Source: Amphimedon queenslandica
Lineage: Eukaryota; Porifera; Demospongiae; Haplosclerida; Niphatidae
NCBI RefSeq assembly: GCF_000090795.2
Contig: NW_003546449.1
Span: forward strand, 53,275 to 117,274
Direction: 5' to 3'
Length of the DNA stretch: 64,000 nucleotides
Of the stretch, positions 1 to 10,737 are shown piece by piece (position 1 is the stretch's first letter; each line of letters starts with the position of its first letter). The notes beneath the pieces are model-generated. The model was given only the letters and a program-made list of their open reading frames with translations, did not search any database and was not told where the DNA came from. The position numbers and the translations under genes are program-made.

Positions 1-739
1 ATAAGTCCATAACTCTCATTGTAGGTTTATGATCAACGTCACGTCAAAACTACGTGGATAATCTGATGAGTTGATGCAAATAACGCTTTAGAGTTGACAC
101 GAAATTAGCGAAATTTTCATTTTGCGTTGCGTTTTGTGGCGAGTGTGAGTGTGTATTGTTACTAGCACAATTAGTTTCATAATTTGAAAATAGTACACCA
201 TGTTGTAATATAGGTGATCCAATTCATACATGTTCTTCATTATAGGTGACCCAATTCATACATGTTCTTCATTATAGGGGACCCAATTCATACATGTTCT
301 TCATTATAGGGGACCCAATTCATACATGTTCTTCATTATAGGTGACCCAATTCATACATGTTCTTCATTATAGGGGACCCAATTCATACATGTTCTTCAT
401 TATAGGGGACCCAATTCATGCATGTTCTTCATTATAGGGGACCCAATTCATACATGTTCTTCATACAGGTGACCCCATTTATGCTCACGTTATACAATGA
501 GTGCACTCATAAGGTGACCCATACGTACCCATATATGCATCCTTAGCCGGATTATACCAAAAGTACATATTCTTAGCTACGTGGGTTTATGTATTTTAAC
601 AGAGTGTTATGTTTCGTTTTCAGCATCTATAACATCTAATTGATCTTCCTGGACTCTTTTTTGATGGATTAAGGTAACCAAAATAGATTCTATTACCTCA
701 TAAATTACTGCTTTCTTTTTAGGGTGGGCAGCAGTATAG
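1..739. other. Gene-poor left edge
   Basis: I see no supported coding exon in this stretch. It is AT-rich and holds the 32-bp minisatellite described separately. One AG...GT-bounded piece near 625-673 has stop codons in all three forward frames, so it is not a coding exon. Confidence 0.6.
212..475 (+). repeat. 32-bp minisatellite, 8 copies
   Basis: Eight head-to-tail copies of a 32-bp unit containing GACCCAATTCATACATGTTC. Copies start at about 212, 244, 276, 308, 340, 372, 404 and 436. They differ mainly at one position (AGGTGA versus AGGGGA), so the array is young or homogenised. The last copy is shortened and runs into GGTGACCCCATTTATG. Confidence 0.95.
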
Positions 740-817
740 CGCTACCTCCCCGTGGTGCTGCCTGGGGTCACTAGCATGTGTTGTATAGGTACTGCTAGTG
801 ATGCTAAAAGCGCTATA
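735..817 (+). repeat. Nested perfect inverted repeats (cruciform/hairpin-like)
   Basis: Outer arms TATAGCGCT (735-743) and AGCGCTATA (809-817) enclose inner arms TCACTAGCA (768-776) and TGCTAGTGA (793-801). Both 9-bp arm pairs are perfect and nested. On paper they give a two-stem hairpin with an asymmetric internal loop (24 and 7 nt) and a 16-nt apical loop. This may be a structured RNA or a DNA palindrome. It overlaps a possible coding exon and could be chance. Confidence 0.55.
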
Positions 818-847
818 AGACAACAAGAGAGCTGGAATGAGCTTAAG
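740..847 (+). CDS. Possible orphan coding exon of an unidentified gene
   Basis: An open 108-nt frame is bounded by an acceptor-like GTATAG| and a donor-like CTTAAG|GTATTT. It would encode 36 residues including LPGVTSMCCIGTASDAK and RQQESWNELK. A following acceptor (TTTTACCTAG|, about 890) would add RLCHSD and a stop, so this could be the end of a gene entering from the left. I do not recognise the protein, and no earlier exon is visible in the window. The same bases form the nested inverted repeat, so a non-coding reading is a real alternative. Confidence 0.3.
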
Positions 848-1198
848 GTATTTCTTACTTTATTATTTCTTTTATAATAATTTTTACCTAGAGACTGTGT
901 CACAGTGACTGACATTACAACTAATACCTCCTTACTCTCTCTCTCTCTTACTCCTTTGACATCCATTTATTTTGCTCATTTTAAAATAATTTGATTTAAT
1001 TTATAATGGTTATTTAAAATGCAGTATCTTAGCTGTTGAAGCCAATGCCAGTGAATTACAAATCAGATTCACATAAATGCATACACCACTTCCTTCTAAT
1101 AAATGGTCTTGATTTCTAATAATTGGTATAATTACCATGACACCACGCCTTACTATAGACTCCGCCCATGAACTGAAGCAAGCAGGAGAGTTCTAGCC

Positions 1199-4100
1199 AT
1201 GAGTGATCTTCTTCGTTTTAGTTCCACTGCTGGCAGCAGTACTGGAGCTAGTTCAGAGGCTGGAGGGATTGGTGGGGTAAGTCCTGGGCCCGCCGTGCCT
1301 GGTGTCGGGAGGGAAGAGACCCAAGTACAGGAGCTTGTGAGCGGAGAAGACCTCTTGAAGGAGATAGAAGGTGTGTTTCTATTGTCTATAATGCATTAAG
1401 AATCATACTGATACCCTCTTGCAGCTGTTGTCGAGAGATTAAAGACTATATACAGTCAGACATCAAAACCACTGACTGATGATACCATAGAGGTGTCAAG
1501 ATTCTGTAGATACCTTGAAAGCATCTTACGTCATGGACAGAAAGGTGAGAACAATGATGGAGGTTTGTACACAGTTCTATGCAGGCTATAAAATTAAAAT
1601 GAATTGTATTTCGTAACTCAGCAAGCGACTAATGTATACATGTAGGTTGTAAAATACATGTACAAGTAAATTTTAGTAGCTAAAAAAGTTAGATATTTTT
1701 ATCTCTACATTATGAATATTACTATAGTCATAATAATGATAATAATGTAGTAATAACATTTTTAGCACATAATGAAATTATCAAAATGTGTGGTGAATTA
1801 CTTCAATACAGGTGTTGTTTTTATAACCATGGGAATGATACAATAATAATAGTAATTAGTTTCATGTACATATTAGATGAGAAAGTACTGTTTAGTGCTT
1901 ACTTATTTTCACACAGAAAAACTTAGTTTCTGGGGAGAGCGCAGGGATTATTATCACTACATTATGGAAAACCTCAGCGGTCTCAAGAACTTTGAACAGA
2001 TAGTAAAAAGAGTTCAAGGACTCTCTGAGGTATGCGAATCACATTGATTGCATGTCATGTGACTTTTGTATCGTTATATAATCAGATTGTGAGCAGTCAA
2101 GGAAAGGGGCGGGCTTTAGTTCGGTTATGCTTGAACGAGCAATTATTAGCCGACTGTGTTCAGACATCAATCAGTAACGTCAAAAAGACAAAGTATGGGA
2201 TACATGTATCTTACTTCTCCTCTTCCTTCTCCTCTTCCTTTCTACCAGTTCTCTCAATTCCTTCTTGTGTCTTTAGATTAATGCTTGTCCCTTGACAATT
2301 CTTCTAATTTTAATTTCTTTTTAGAGATTGGTATCAGTCTGGTGCAGTATTGCTTGTCCCTTCACTGACGGAGAGACTCATCAGTGCCCTTTATGACCTT
2401 TATGATGTGACCTTTTCACTCCCAGTGGATGGGCTGGACCTGGATGACGCTTGGCCTTCTTTCATTCAGTAAGGGAAAGAGCGAGAGAAATTAAAAAAAG
2501 AATTAAACGAATATTAAGAAATATTTCTATCAGAAGACTCATACATGTGCAGGCTAGCAATTCTTATAAAATTGTTTATTTTTTTGCAAATGGCAGAGTG
2601 TCTGCTTGGCGTAGCTAATGTACATTGTATATGATAAAAATTTGGATGTTTTGGGGCTAATTTTTGCAAAGCGTCATGAGCCAAAAAGCATAGGCTGTAA
2701 TAGTCTTTGCTACTTTCAGAAATTGGCAATGGTCTCATTTTTTACATTTTCAGTTGTAAGTTGATTTTGTTCTGAAATGAGTAGTAACATGTCTATATCT
2801 ACACATTTACATGATCTTCTTTTATTAGGAAATCCTTCAGTGAACAGTCTCCAAGGAGAACCAGTAATGGAGGAGGTGGGGGAGGAGGAGGGGGAGTGTC
2901 AGGCCTGCTTAAGAAGGCACTGGTCACTCGTGAGGCTAAATCAATCGACAAGTCAATGCTTTACAAAGAGGAAGTGAGTTTTTACGAATTAGCACTTAAA
3001 CAGGAGCAGCCAGCACTTTTAACAACATTATGCCAAATACAAATACATGTATAGCAAGTGTATGGTAATACTATAGTAATGGAATGTCTTTGTATGAATA
3101 ATAATGTGTCTCAAGCTATATTTAGTAACCATTCAATTCTATTTTTAGTACACGCTAGAGAGAGCAATAGAGGAAGAACCCAGTGAGATATTCGTACGAC
3201 ACGAGGTTCCCTTTGACCTCTCACTCGTTGGGTCCCTACTAGAGGAAATACGGACTCTACTAGTCGACGAATTTGAAGGATACAGTCACATGACTAACCT
3301 GCCTTCGATAAAAGTGAAACAACTTGATGATATATCCTCTGGTCTCTCATTACTGAAGGACTATGTTTTGACAATGTCGAGCGATGTTACTAAGAGCATG
3401 GATAAGAGGAACAGACTTGTGCATCAATTGAAGCAGCAGGTTTTCAAGATAGAGGAAGAGTTGAAAGCCGAGCAAAGGAAGGCAAAAGATTTAGAGGAAG
3501 AGGTCCAATCAAAGGAGAGTGATCTGGCCAGCACTAGCCTACAGCTTCAGGTCACGTCTGATGAGAAGAGAAAGTTTTGGTCGCAAGTTGTGGAGCAAAG
3601 GGAACAAGTAAGTATAGAGACCTATGTATATGCCGTGTATGTTGGAATGATTGAATGTATATGTATCAGATAGCTTTTAAATGCATGTGAGTCTGTCAGC
3701 CCAATAGCACGTACTTTTACACAGTTTAATGGTATTCAAAGTATGCATTGTGTTTATTGTGAAAGCAACTAATTACTTTCATTTTGTACATGCACATGTA
3801 TAGATATCGGCTCTCAAAGAAGAGATAGCACAATTAAAGGAAGACAAGTCCAACATGGCCGCCACTCCTCCTCCCTCCGATACCGAAATGAAGCAAACCA
3901 TCGAAGAACTCAACGAGACAAAACTCCGACTATCATCCATAGAGTCTGCAAACTCGGCACTTTCGCTTCAAGTGGAAGAGGAACGGAAGAGCAAAGAGAT
4001 CCTTGAGAATACCATTAGGACACTTAAAGATTCTCATGAATCAGAGATGAGGGAGGCCTCGGGTAAACTCTCTTCAAATCAAGAGGAGATTGAGAGACTC

Positions 4101-6986
4101 AATAATGTACTGGGTCTGAGTCAAGAAGAACTGAGAGAGAAAGACTCACAGCTAAGCTTGTGCAGGACAGAGTTTAGCGAGAAGACAAGAGAGTTAGAAG
4201 AAGAGCTGAAGGCATTAGTGGCTACTAGAGAAGAATTGGAGAAGGAGAGAGACTCTGCTATAGAGGAAGTGAAGAGCATGCAGGGTCTGGTGGAACAGGA
4301 GACAGCATCGCTGAGGTTTCAACTTAGCACCACTAATATACAGCTACAGCAGAATAATGAGGTATGAAGTGTACTTGTACACATGTAGCAGAGGTGGGCT
4401 AGTAATATCAATGGGAAAGATTACACAGGTTCTTAGGTTATTACAATCAAAATTAAATTTTTTAATTTGCTCAAAAATTGGGCCAAAGACCCTTTTCTAT
4501 AGTATAGGGTTTTTGGTCAAATTTTGCCAAGATTGAAAAGGAGGGAATGTATTTTTTCTGATGCATATACATGACTTTGTAGCTTAATAAATGTATAAAT
4601 TAGAAAGTAGTAAATTATAAGAAATTTTTTTAGAGTTACAGCAAGAGAGAGATGCAACTATCTGAGCTGAAGGATCAAGTGCAGCAACTCTCAGATCAGC
4701 TAACTCAAACAAGAGGGAGCCTCTACCAGAAGGAAGAAGCAAACGAAGAACTGAGACAACAATTAGCTATATCCGATACACGCTGGCAGGGCCTTCAAGA
4801 GGAAATGAAATCACTTAATGAACAACTAACAGAGGTTAGTGAATATTGTACTTGTTATGCTATTAGAAACTATTCTATGGCACAATGTTATTGATTGTTG
4901 ATAGAGCAATAGATTTTAGATTAAGTGTTGTTCTCCTTCAATAATTATTATTACTCGTTGTCTCTCATTGCAGAAGACATTAAACAGAGATGCTGTGAGA
5001 GAGCAGTTCTTGAAGAAGGAGAGAGAGTGGGACGACCAGAGAGAAAGGATGACTAAAGAAATGCAGAGACTCAGTGGATTCTCAACAAAAATGTCGCAAG
5101 AAAATGAAGAACTGAGGAAAGCCATTCAAAGGCTGCTAGCGTAAGAAAAAACTAGAAAAATAATATTATTATTATTATGTTAATTTTTAAAGCCAAAAGG
5201 TCAGTTTGTGGCAGCATGCTGATGAGCTTGAGCAAGAGCAAGTAGCTAAAGGCCAATGGCTGGACAGTCGTGATGTAGTAAACTGCATGGGATGTAAGAT
5301 TATATTCTCAATGTTTAACAGGAAGGTAATAGCTGGATTATACTTGCCTTTATCTTTACTGCTTTTTTACTTTCTTTTCTGCAATCATCCTCTCTTTTTC
5401 ATTCATTTCTACACAATAACTTATCCTCATTTTAACTTCTCTCTCTCTCTCCCTAGCATCACTGTAGATCATGTGGGAAGGTATTTTGTGGCAATTGTTG
5501 TTCTCACAAAGCTCAACTACCATCAAACAAGTAATGTTTCACATACTTGTATACATACTGCTATATTAGATTATAACAGTTACTTTCTATTTATCTGCAA
5601 TAAACCACTAGTACTGAACATGATGTACTCTTGAGAATGAGTGTATGTATACATGAATGTTTTCTTGTGCTGTTAGTTGCTTGTAGTACGTACATCTAAA
5701 CTTTAGAAGATATTTTATTACAAGAAAATGTCACTTCACTTTTTTATTAATACATAGGGACCCAGTTCGTGTATGCGCTGGTTGCTATGGTAAGATAGAA
5801 ACCTTAAGGACACCACAGGCTTCATCACTAGTCAATCCGGTTGATGAGGAATCCGTATCAGTCAAACCTGCTCTCTCGAATCCTGACACAATACCATCAG
5901 GGGACGGAGACACCACTACAAACACGATCAATCACATTAACAGTTTTCCTGGAGGCGTGTCACTCAATAGTTTTCTGGACGGCTCCGACGAACCATTGTT
6001 ATCGCATTTACGTGACGGCGGTCAGGGGAGTGGCACTTACAACGGTAAACTATTCTCTTCAAGCCAGCAGAGCTCAATGGAGAACTCGGTTGAATATTGT
6101 GTAGAGCCGCTCCTACAGGACGATAGAGTTGAAGGAGGTGATATTGGCGGTAAAGCTATTACCTACACAGTATCAGCAACTGATCTCACAGCTGCTTCTG
6201 ATCCCGACGACGAGTTCTGTGTCATAGAGACCATGAGCACTAAGAGTGATAACGTATATCCTTTCGGTACTCCGGACTCTCGTCTTGACGTGACGGCCCT
6301 ACAAGCTAAACTATCCAAATTAGAAACAGGTCAGGCTACACCTGGCGGCTCTAGAAGAGACCCCTCCTCCTCCTCCACCCCTCAGTTGAGCAGGTTTGAT
6401 GACAGCGAGAGAGACGGTAGTGGAGAAGCTAGTGGTAAGATCCCTGGTACCCCAGGGTCTGTCATTAGAGAGGTTAATGATATGGAGGTGGAAGGAGGTA
6501 AGACTCACACTGTGACTGTAATGGTCCGGACGCCAAGGACTGTGGTACTGTGGCAGTTCAATTCACAACCGAAAGGTATAGCAGTTGGACTCAAGTATCA
6601 AGAGTCTCACGAGACTGAAACACAAGTTGAGGTGAGAGATTGTAATTATAAAATTGGAATTAAATATTACTATTATTATTATTACTACTACTGTATTATG
6701 GTAGGTTTTACCATTACGAAGAGTAATGTCACACAAAACTGTTCTCACTGGCGAATACGTGGCACAGAAGGCTGGTATATACTCACTGATATTCAGTAAC
6801 GCTCATTCAAAGTAAGAAACACTAAACACTGTACAGTAGACTATGCAGCTAAAAAATGTGCATTATTTATTATTTAAATTAAAAAATTATAGCTAAAAAT
6901 GATCCATTATTTAAATTAATATTAATTTTTCTAGATTTTCTGGTCGTGTGTTAAGCTATAAAGTATGGACAAGAGCACCGTCTTAA
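1199..6986 (+). CDS. FYCO1: FYCO1-like RUN-coiled-coil-FYVE-LIR-GOLD autophagy transport adaptor
   Basis: Fifteen exons give about 1,141 residues. Visible domains in order: a RUN domain (about 55-218), a long coiled coil (about 270-720), a FYVE zinc finger (about 750-815, with RKHHCRSCG and RVCAGC), a candidate LC3-interacting motif DDEFCVIE (F951-I954), and a C-terminal GOLD domain (about 1045-1140, HTVTVMV through GIYSLIFSNAHSKFSG). This is the order known for FYCO1, which links PI3P-bearing autophagosomes and late endosomes to LC3, Rab7 and kinesin. The usual FYVE WxxD is altered (W-L-D-S). The protein is shorter than the human one (about 1,480), mainly in the coiled coil. The start is the first Met before the RUN exon. 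It converges on POFUT2 with under 200 bp between stop codons. Possible poly(A) signal AATAAA at 7141. Confidence 0.9.
4440..4590 (-). repeat. Single divergent unit of the ~180-bp intronic repeat family
   Basis: Within the FYCO1 intron 4362-4633. It carries family hallmarks: GCTCAAAAATTGGGCCAAAG, a CTATAGTATAGGG core and TTTTCTGATGCATATACATG. It resembles the copies at 18.1, 21.3 and 37.7 kb. Confidence 0.65.
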
Positions 6987-7176
6987 GATGAAGTTGAGCT
7001 GGCCAGCAGTTCATCACTGAAATACCTATGACATGTACATGTATATGTATGTGAACTAAAAGTATTATTGTAAATTATTAATATTATTTTTTCATGATAA
7101 TTGTTTGGTAATTTCACTATTTTTTTTGAAAAAAAAATTTAATAAATTAAGGAAGAAAAAAGTGATTTTTTAAAAT

Positions 7177-9908
7177 TCACAATTCTGAACGTACTGAATT
7201 GCGATTGTCTTCAATCAGCAGCCATTTTGAAGGAGGAGGGCAGCTGTGTGGATCAGTCTCATTATTTTCGTTGCCACAGAGCTGGTTAAAGGTACTATCA
7301 ACAGAAAACCTTAAAAACTGACGGTCTTCACGAATACGAAATGAAAAAGTCGATTCTGTCGTACCCACAAAAAACCTACAAATCACAAAAAACTATCATT
7401 AAAAAGAGGAAATCTGATTGGATGCCACTTTGAATGAGCTGCTATCCATTGGTCGATTATGGCCACACCTCCATCACCATAGCGATGGATGATATCAGAA
7501 TCCGGCTCAAACCAGACGACTTTTCCCCCGATAAGTTTCCGTAGTTTTTTCTTGTCTGTGCCAAAATGGGAGTGGTTAGCTAACAGGTGAGTGTAGTTAC
7601 TATACCTGATATTCCAGCATCACTTGCTATAAAAACAACTTTTAGTTTTTGTTCCTTTTTCAATGTTTTAAGTTGCTTGGCGAGGCCTTTTAGTGAAGGA
7701 ACCAGGTGCGGCTTTGATCTTTGATAATCTTGAGAACGGAGATGAACCGATAAATAAGCCCCGCCCCCTTTGTTAGGTTTACTCCGCCCCTTTCCGATCC
7801 CAGGATCATAATCAAGATGATCCTTCATGAATTCAGTTCCAATGTCTCGGAGCTCCTGAGCATACACCATGCTTTTCCTTGCCTGAAGGATCAAATAAAA
7901 TTGAGTTCAAAATACAGTGATGCTTACATTCCAGTAGTCGATGCTTCCAAACTCATCGTGTAGGAGGAGTTCAAACCACATTACTACGAATGACCTGAAA
8001 TTATTAGCAGAAAGACTCTAGACTATCATACGCATCAAAGTTGATGTAAAGATATTATGTATGTGTAGTGAATTCATTGGTCAAATCTTTTTAAAAAATT
8101 CATTCATAGTAGCAATATGTACCAGAAAATGTAGTAAAAATTTGTGATCATTTTCGAGCCAATTTTCAAAAAACCATGGGCACCTTGGGTATTTTCAAAA
8201 CACGGAATCTACTCAAACTTTCTACATAGCATAAGGACATCAATATGTATTAGAAAATGTAATAAAAATTTGGGGTGATTTTTTGGCCATTTTTTGGAAA
8301 AAACCATGGGCTATAGTACAGGGTATTTTTCAGATTTTTGACGTTTTCTTAAAATGGTCTTAACTTGAAAAATTGAAGTCGGAATCACCTCAAACTTTCT
8401 ACACAGCATAAGGACATCAATATGTATTAGAAAATGTAATAAAAATTTGGAGTGATTTTTTGGCCATTTTTTGGAAAAAACCATGGGCTATAGTACAGGG
8501 TATTTTTCAGATTTTTGATGTTTTCTTAAAATGGCCGTAACTTGAAAAATTGAAGTCGGAATCACCTCAAACTTTCTACACAGCATAAAAACATCAATAT
8601 CCATCAGAAAATGTAATAAAAATTTGGGGTAATTTTTTGGCCATTTTTTGGAAAAAACCATGGGCTATAGTACAGGGATTTTTTCAGATTTTTGACGTTT
8701 TCTTAAAATGGTCGTACATGTAACTTGAAAAATTGAAGTCGGAATCACCTCAAACTTTCTACACAGCATAAAAACATCAATATGCATCAGAAAATGTAAT
8801 AAAAATTTGAGGTGATTTTTTGGCCATTTTTTGGAAAAAACCATGGGCTATAGTACAGGGATTTTTTCAGATTTTTGACGTTTTCTTAAAATGGTCGTAC
8901 ATGTAACTTGAAAAATTGAAGTCGGAATCACCTCAAACTTTCTACACAGCATAAAAACATCAATATGCATCAGAAAATGTAATAAAAATTTGAGGTGATT
9001 TTTTGGCCATTTTTTGGAGAAAACCATGGGCTATTATATAGTCTCATTCTTTTTAAAAATTTGCTACTTTTAAAAAATGGCACTTACATCATTCTACATA
9101 GTGCAAGGACTGTATGCAATAAAAGGACATGCAGACCTTGATTTGTGAGCTCTTTTATGTAGCTCAGGTATTATTACTGACGTCCTTCCTTGAGTTGTGA
9201 GACATGACATCAATTTGACATTGAAATCCAGTGGACTAAAGAGGTCCTTCCTTATTCTCTGATGACATGGCTCTTCTGTGACACTCTCCAGCCATTCTCC
9301 TTTGTCAGTAAATGGTTTCTCCAAACGCTGAAGACTAAGAATCTAAGAAAAAGAAGAATGCATTACAAAAGCTTTGCTAATAAGGATATCTAGTCAGTGG
9401 ACACTGTAGTGGAAAGCTAAAAATAATAAACAATAATGCTATGGAAATATGTTGAATTAATTCCAACAAATGTGACTGATGGCATATTATGGTAACAACA
9501 ACAATAATAATAATAATAATAATAATAGTAATAATAATAATAATAATAATGATAACTTACTTCGTCAATAACTAAACCCTCTCTTTCTATGTAAGTCTCC
9601 AACTCAATACTTGGCACATACTCATTCAAACTCTCTACGTCAAAGAATTGTCCCCAAGGCAGCCAATCCTGAGGGACTGAGGACTTCCAGTGATAGAGGT
9701 GAGGCCATGGAGGTAGAACAAGTATCCAGTCGTATTTCGTTTTAGTACGGAGACTACGGACAAGATTGGCAGCTCTCATGTGAACGTCTCGTCTCAGATT
9801 AAAGCCTTCTCCCATATTGACCGTGTAACTGATGTACCTCCTCTCCTTGCAAGAGATAAAAGGTATAAAATGTAGTAAAAGGATACATAATGAAAAGAAG
9901 GAAGCCAT
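7177..9908 (-). CDS. POFUT2: GDP-fucose protein O-fucosyltransferase 2
   Basis: Six exons (about 9908-9561, 9342-9137, 7994-7928, 7882-7606, 7555-7429, 7375-7177) encode 407 residues; human POFUT2 has 429. POFUT2 puts O-fucose on folded thrombospondin type-1 repeats in the ER. A signal peptide (SLCILLLHFIPFISC) leads into the mature chain. GEGFNLRRDVHMR matches the first nucleotide-sugar region and keeps the Glu that serves as base in the human enzyme. HLRSQDY matches the second region and STFSFRIREDR the last. The C-terminus is RSEL, a KDEL-like ending (inference). The second exon ends at a weak donor AAG|GTCTGC, chosen because the strong downstream one leaves an in-frame stop. The ATG is 9908; one codon upstream is only GTG. 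Intron 2 holds a satellite-like array. Confidence 0.92.
8110..9040 (+). repeat. Tandem array of ~177/183-bp AT-rich units in POFUT2 intron 2
   Basis: About five units. The marker CCATGGGCTATAG recurs near 8304, 8481, 8658, 8841 and 9024, giving spacings of 177, 177, 183 and 183 bp. The 183-bp version carries an extra CATGTA. The unit reads through CTCAAACTTTCTACACAGCA, ACATCAATATG, GTAATAAAAATTTG and TTTTTTGGAAAAAACCATGG. It has no terminal inverted repeats, target duplications or long reading frame. Confidence 0.9.
9501..9552. repeat. (AAT)n microsatellite
   Basis: AAT/TAATAA tract with one G-bearing interruption, just inside the first POFUT2 intron. Confidence 0.9.
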
Positions 9909-10015
9909 CACGTGACAGCACGTGGGTAATTACCACGCCCAGAATTCTAATTAAAGTGCACATCTAAGGAGGCTGGGCTGTGTATCAATCAACCATCAAC
10001 AACTAGATTTCAAGC
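9909..10015. promoter_or_regulatory. Divergent POFUT2/COX7A promoter with two CACGTG E-boxes
   Basis: 107 bp separate the start codons of POFUT2 (-) and COX7A (+). Two CACGTG palindromes lie at 9909-9914 (in context TCACGTGAC) and 9919-9924. In animals such sites bind bHLH factors of the MYC/USF/TFEB type; binding here is inference. No TATA box is seen. Confidence 0.6.
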
Positions 10016-10469
10016 ATGCATCCATATGCAAAAAGAATCAAAATGTACCAAAGAATATTCCAGGTAAAACTTACCTACATGAATTATCCTGGGCAATACT
10101 GTGACGTGTCACATATCACATTATGCATGTATAACAGTTGATTATTGCCAAGTGTATATTTAGCATCACCTCTTTTGAATTGATTAATTATAACAATAAT
10201 GATTAATGAAAAATCTAAACTATGTGACTCCGTCCATTTGATATGTATCTTTAGCAATAGCCATTTTGTCTCGTATTATGGCTTTTGTCATCAATGGCAT
10301 CCTTCCCTTTTTGTTATTTTAGAATAGGACAGGCCCTCATCATTTACGTGGCGGCAAGGCGGATCTCCTTTTGTATCGATCAGCTGTGGGGGCCTGCTTC
10401 TTTGGTCTAGCTGCAGTCTCTTATACTTTCTATCTAATGGCGACCAATCAGATGCCAAAGAACTCTTGA
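10016..10469 (+). CDS. COX7A: Cytochrome c oxidase subunit 7A-like protein
   Basis: Two short exons (10016-10063 and 10323-10469) encode 64 residues. The end of exon 1 and start of exon 2 read YQRIFQNRTGPHHLRGGKAD. One membrane span follows (SAVGACFFGLAAVSYTFYLM), and the protein ends MPKNS. This fits the COX7A family, a small single-span accessory subunit of mitochondrial complex IV, whose members share the pattern FQ...G.P.HL.GG.AD.LLYR...PK. The gene is divergent from POFUT2 at about 105 bp. AATAAA at 10575 may be its poly(A) signal. It is easily missed because the main exon is only 147 nt. I cannot tell whether it is the COX7A or COX7A2L (SCAF1) branch; it lacks the long COX7A2L N-terminus. 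Confidence 0.85.
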
Positions 10470-10737
10470 AAGAACACTCAATAGTAGATGTACAGTTTAT
10501 CAATGCATTAGGATTGATTTGTTATTAGTGTTAGAAAATGATATTTTTAAAAGAAATGTTAATAGGACAACAAAAATAAAGAAAAATTGATACAAATACG
10601 TAAATCAGACTGATAGATCTTGGAAATCATAATAAATTTAAAGTTTTTCACTTTTCTATGATCATTTCTGCAAATTACACTGTGAAGGACAATCTAAAAA
10701 AGTTATAACAGCAATGATAAATGTACTAGATTATCAT
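10470..10737. other. Intergenic gap between COX7A and the Ig/FN3 gene
   Basis: Convergent 3' ends. It contains AATAAA (10575, + strand). I see no further coding sequence, though the last minus-strand Ig/FN3 exon carries a donor-like GTAAGG near its end, so an extra 3' exon here cannot be excluded. Confidence 0.5.

Noticed and set aside
742-966. Minus-strand open frame with a hydrophobic stretch
   Set aside because: No start context, no splice logic and no family resemblance; it is antisense to the inverted repeat/orphan exon.
5206-5634. 142-codon frame with a hydrophobic middle in FYCO1
   Set aside because: Its first part is the FYVE exon; the hydrophobic remainder is intron between the donor at 5325 and the acceptor at 5456.
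9417-9560. Poly-Tyr extension of the first POFUT2 exon
   Set aside because: Reads into an (AAT)n tract past a good donor (GAA|GTAAGT); intronic.
10291-10503. 70-codon minus-strand frame
   Set aside because: Antisense to the COX7A exon, which matches a known family on the plus strand.
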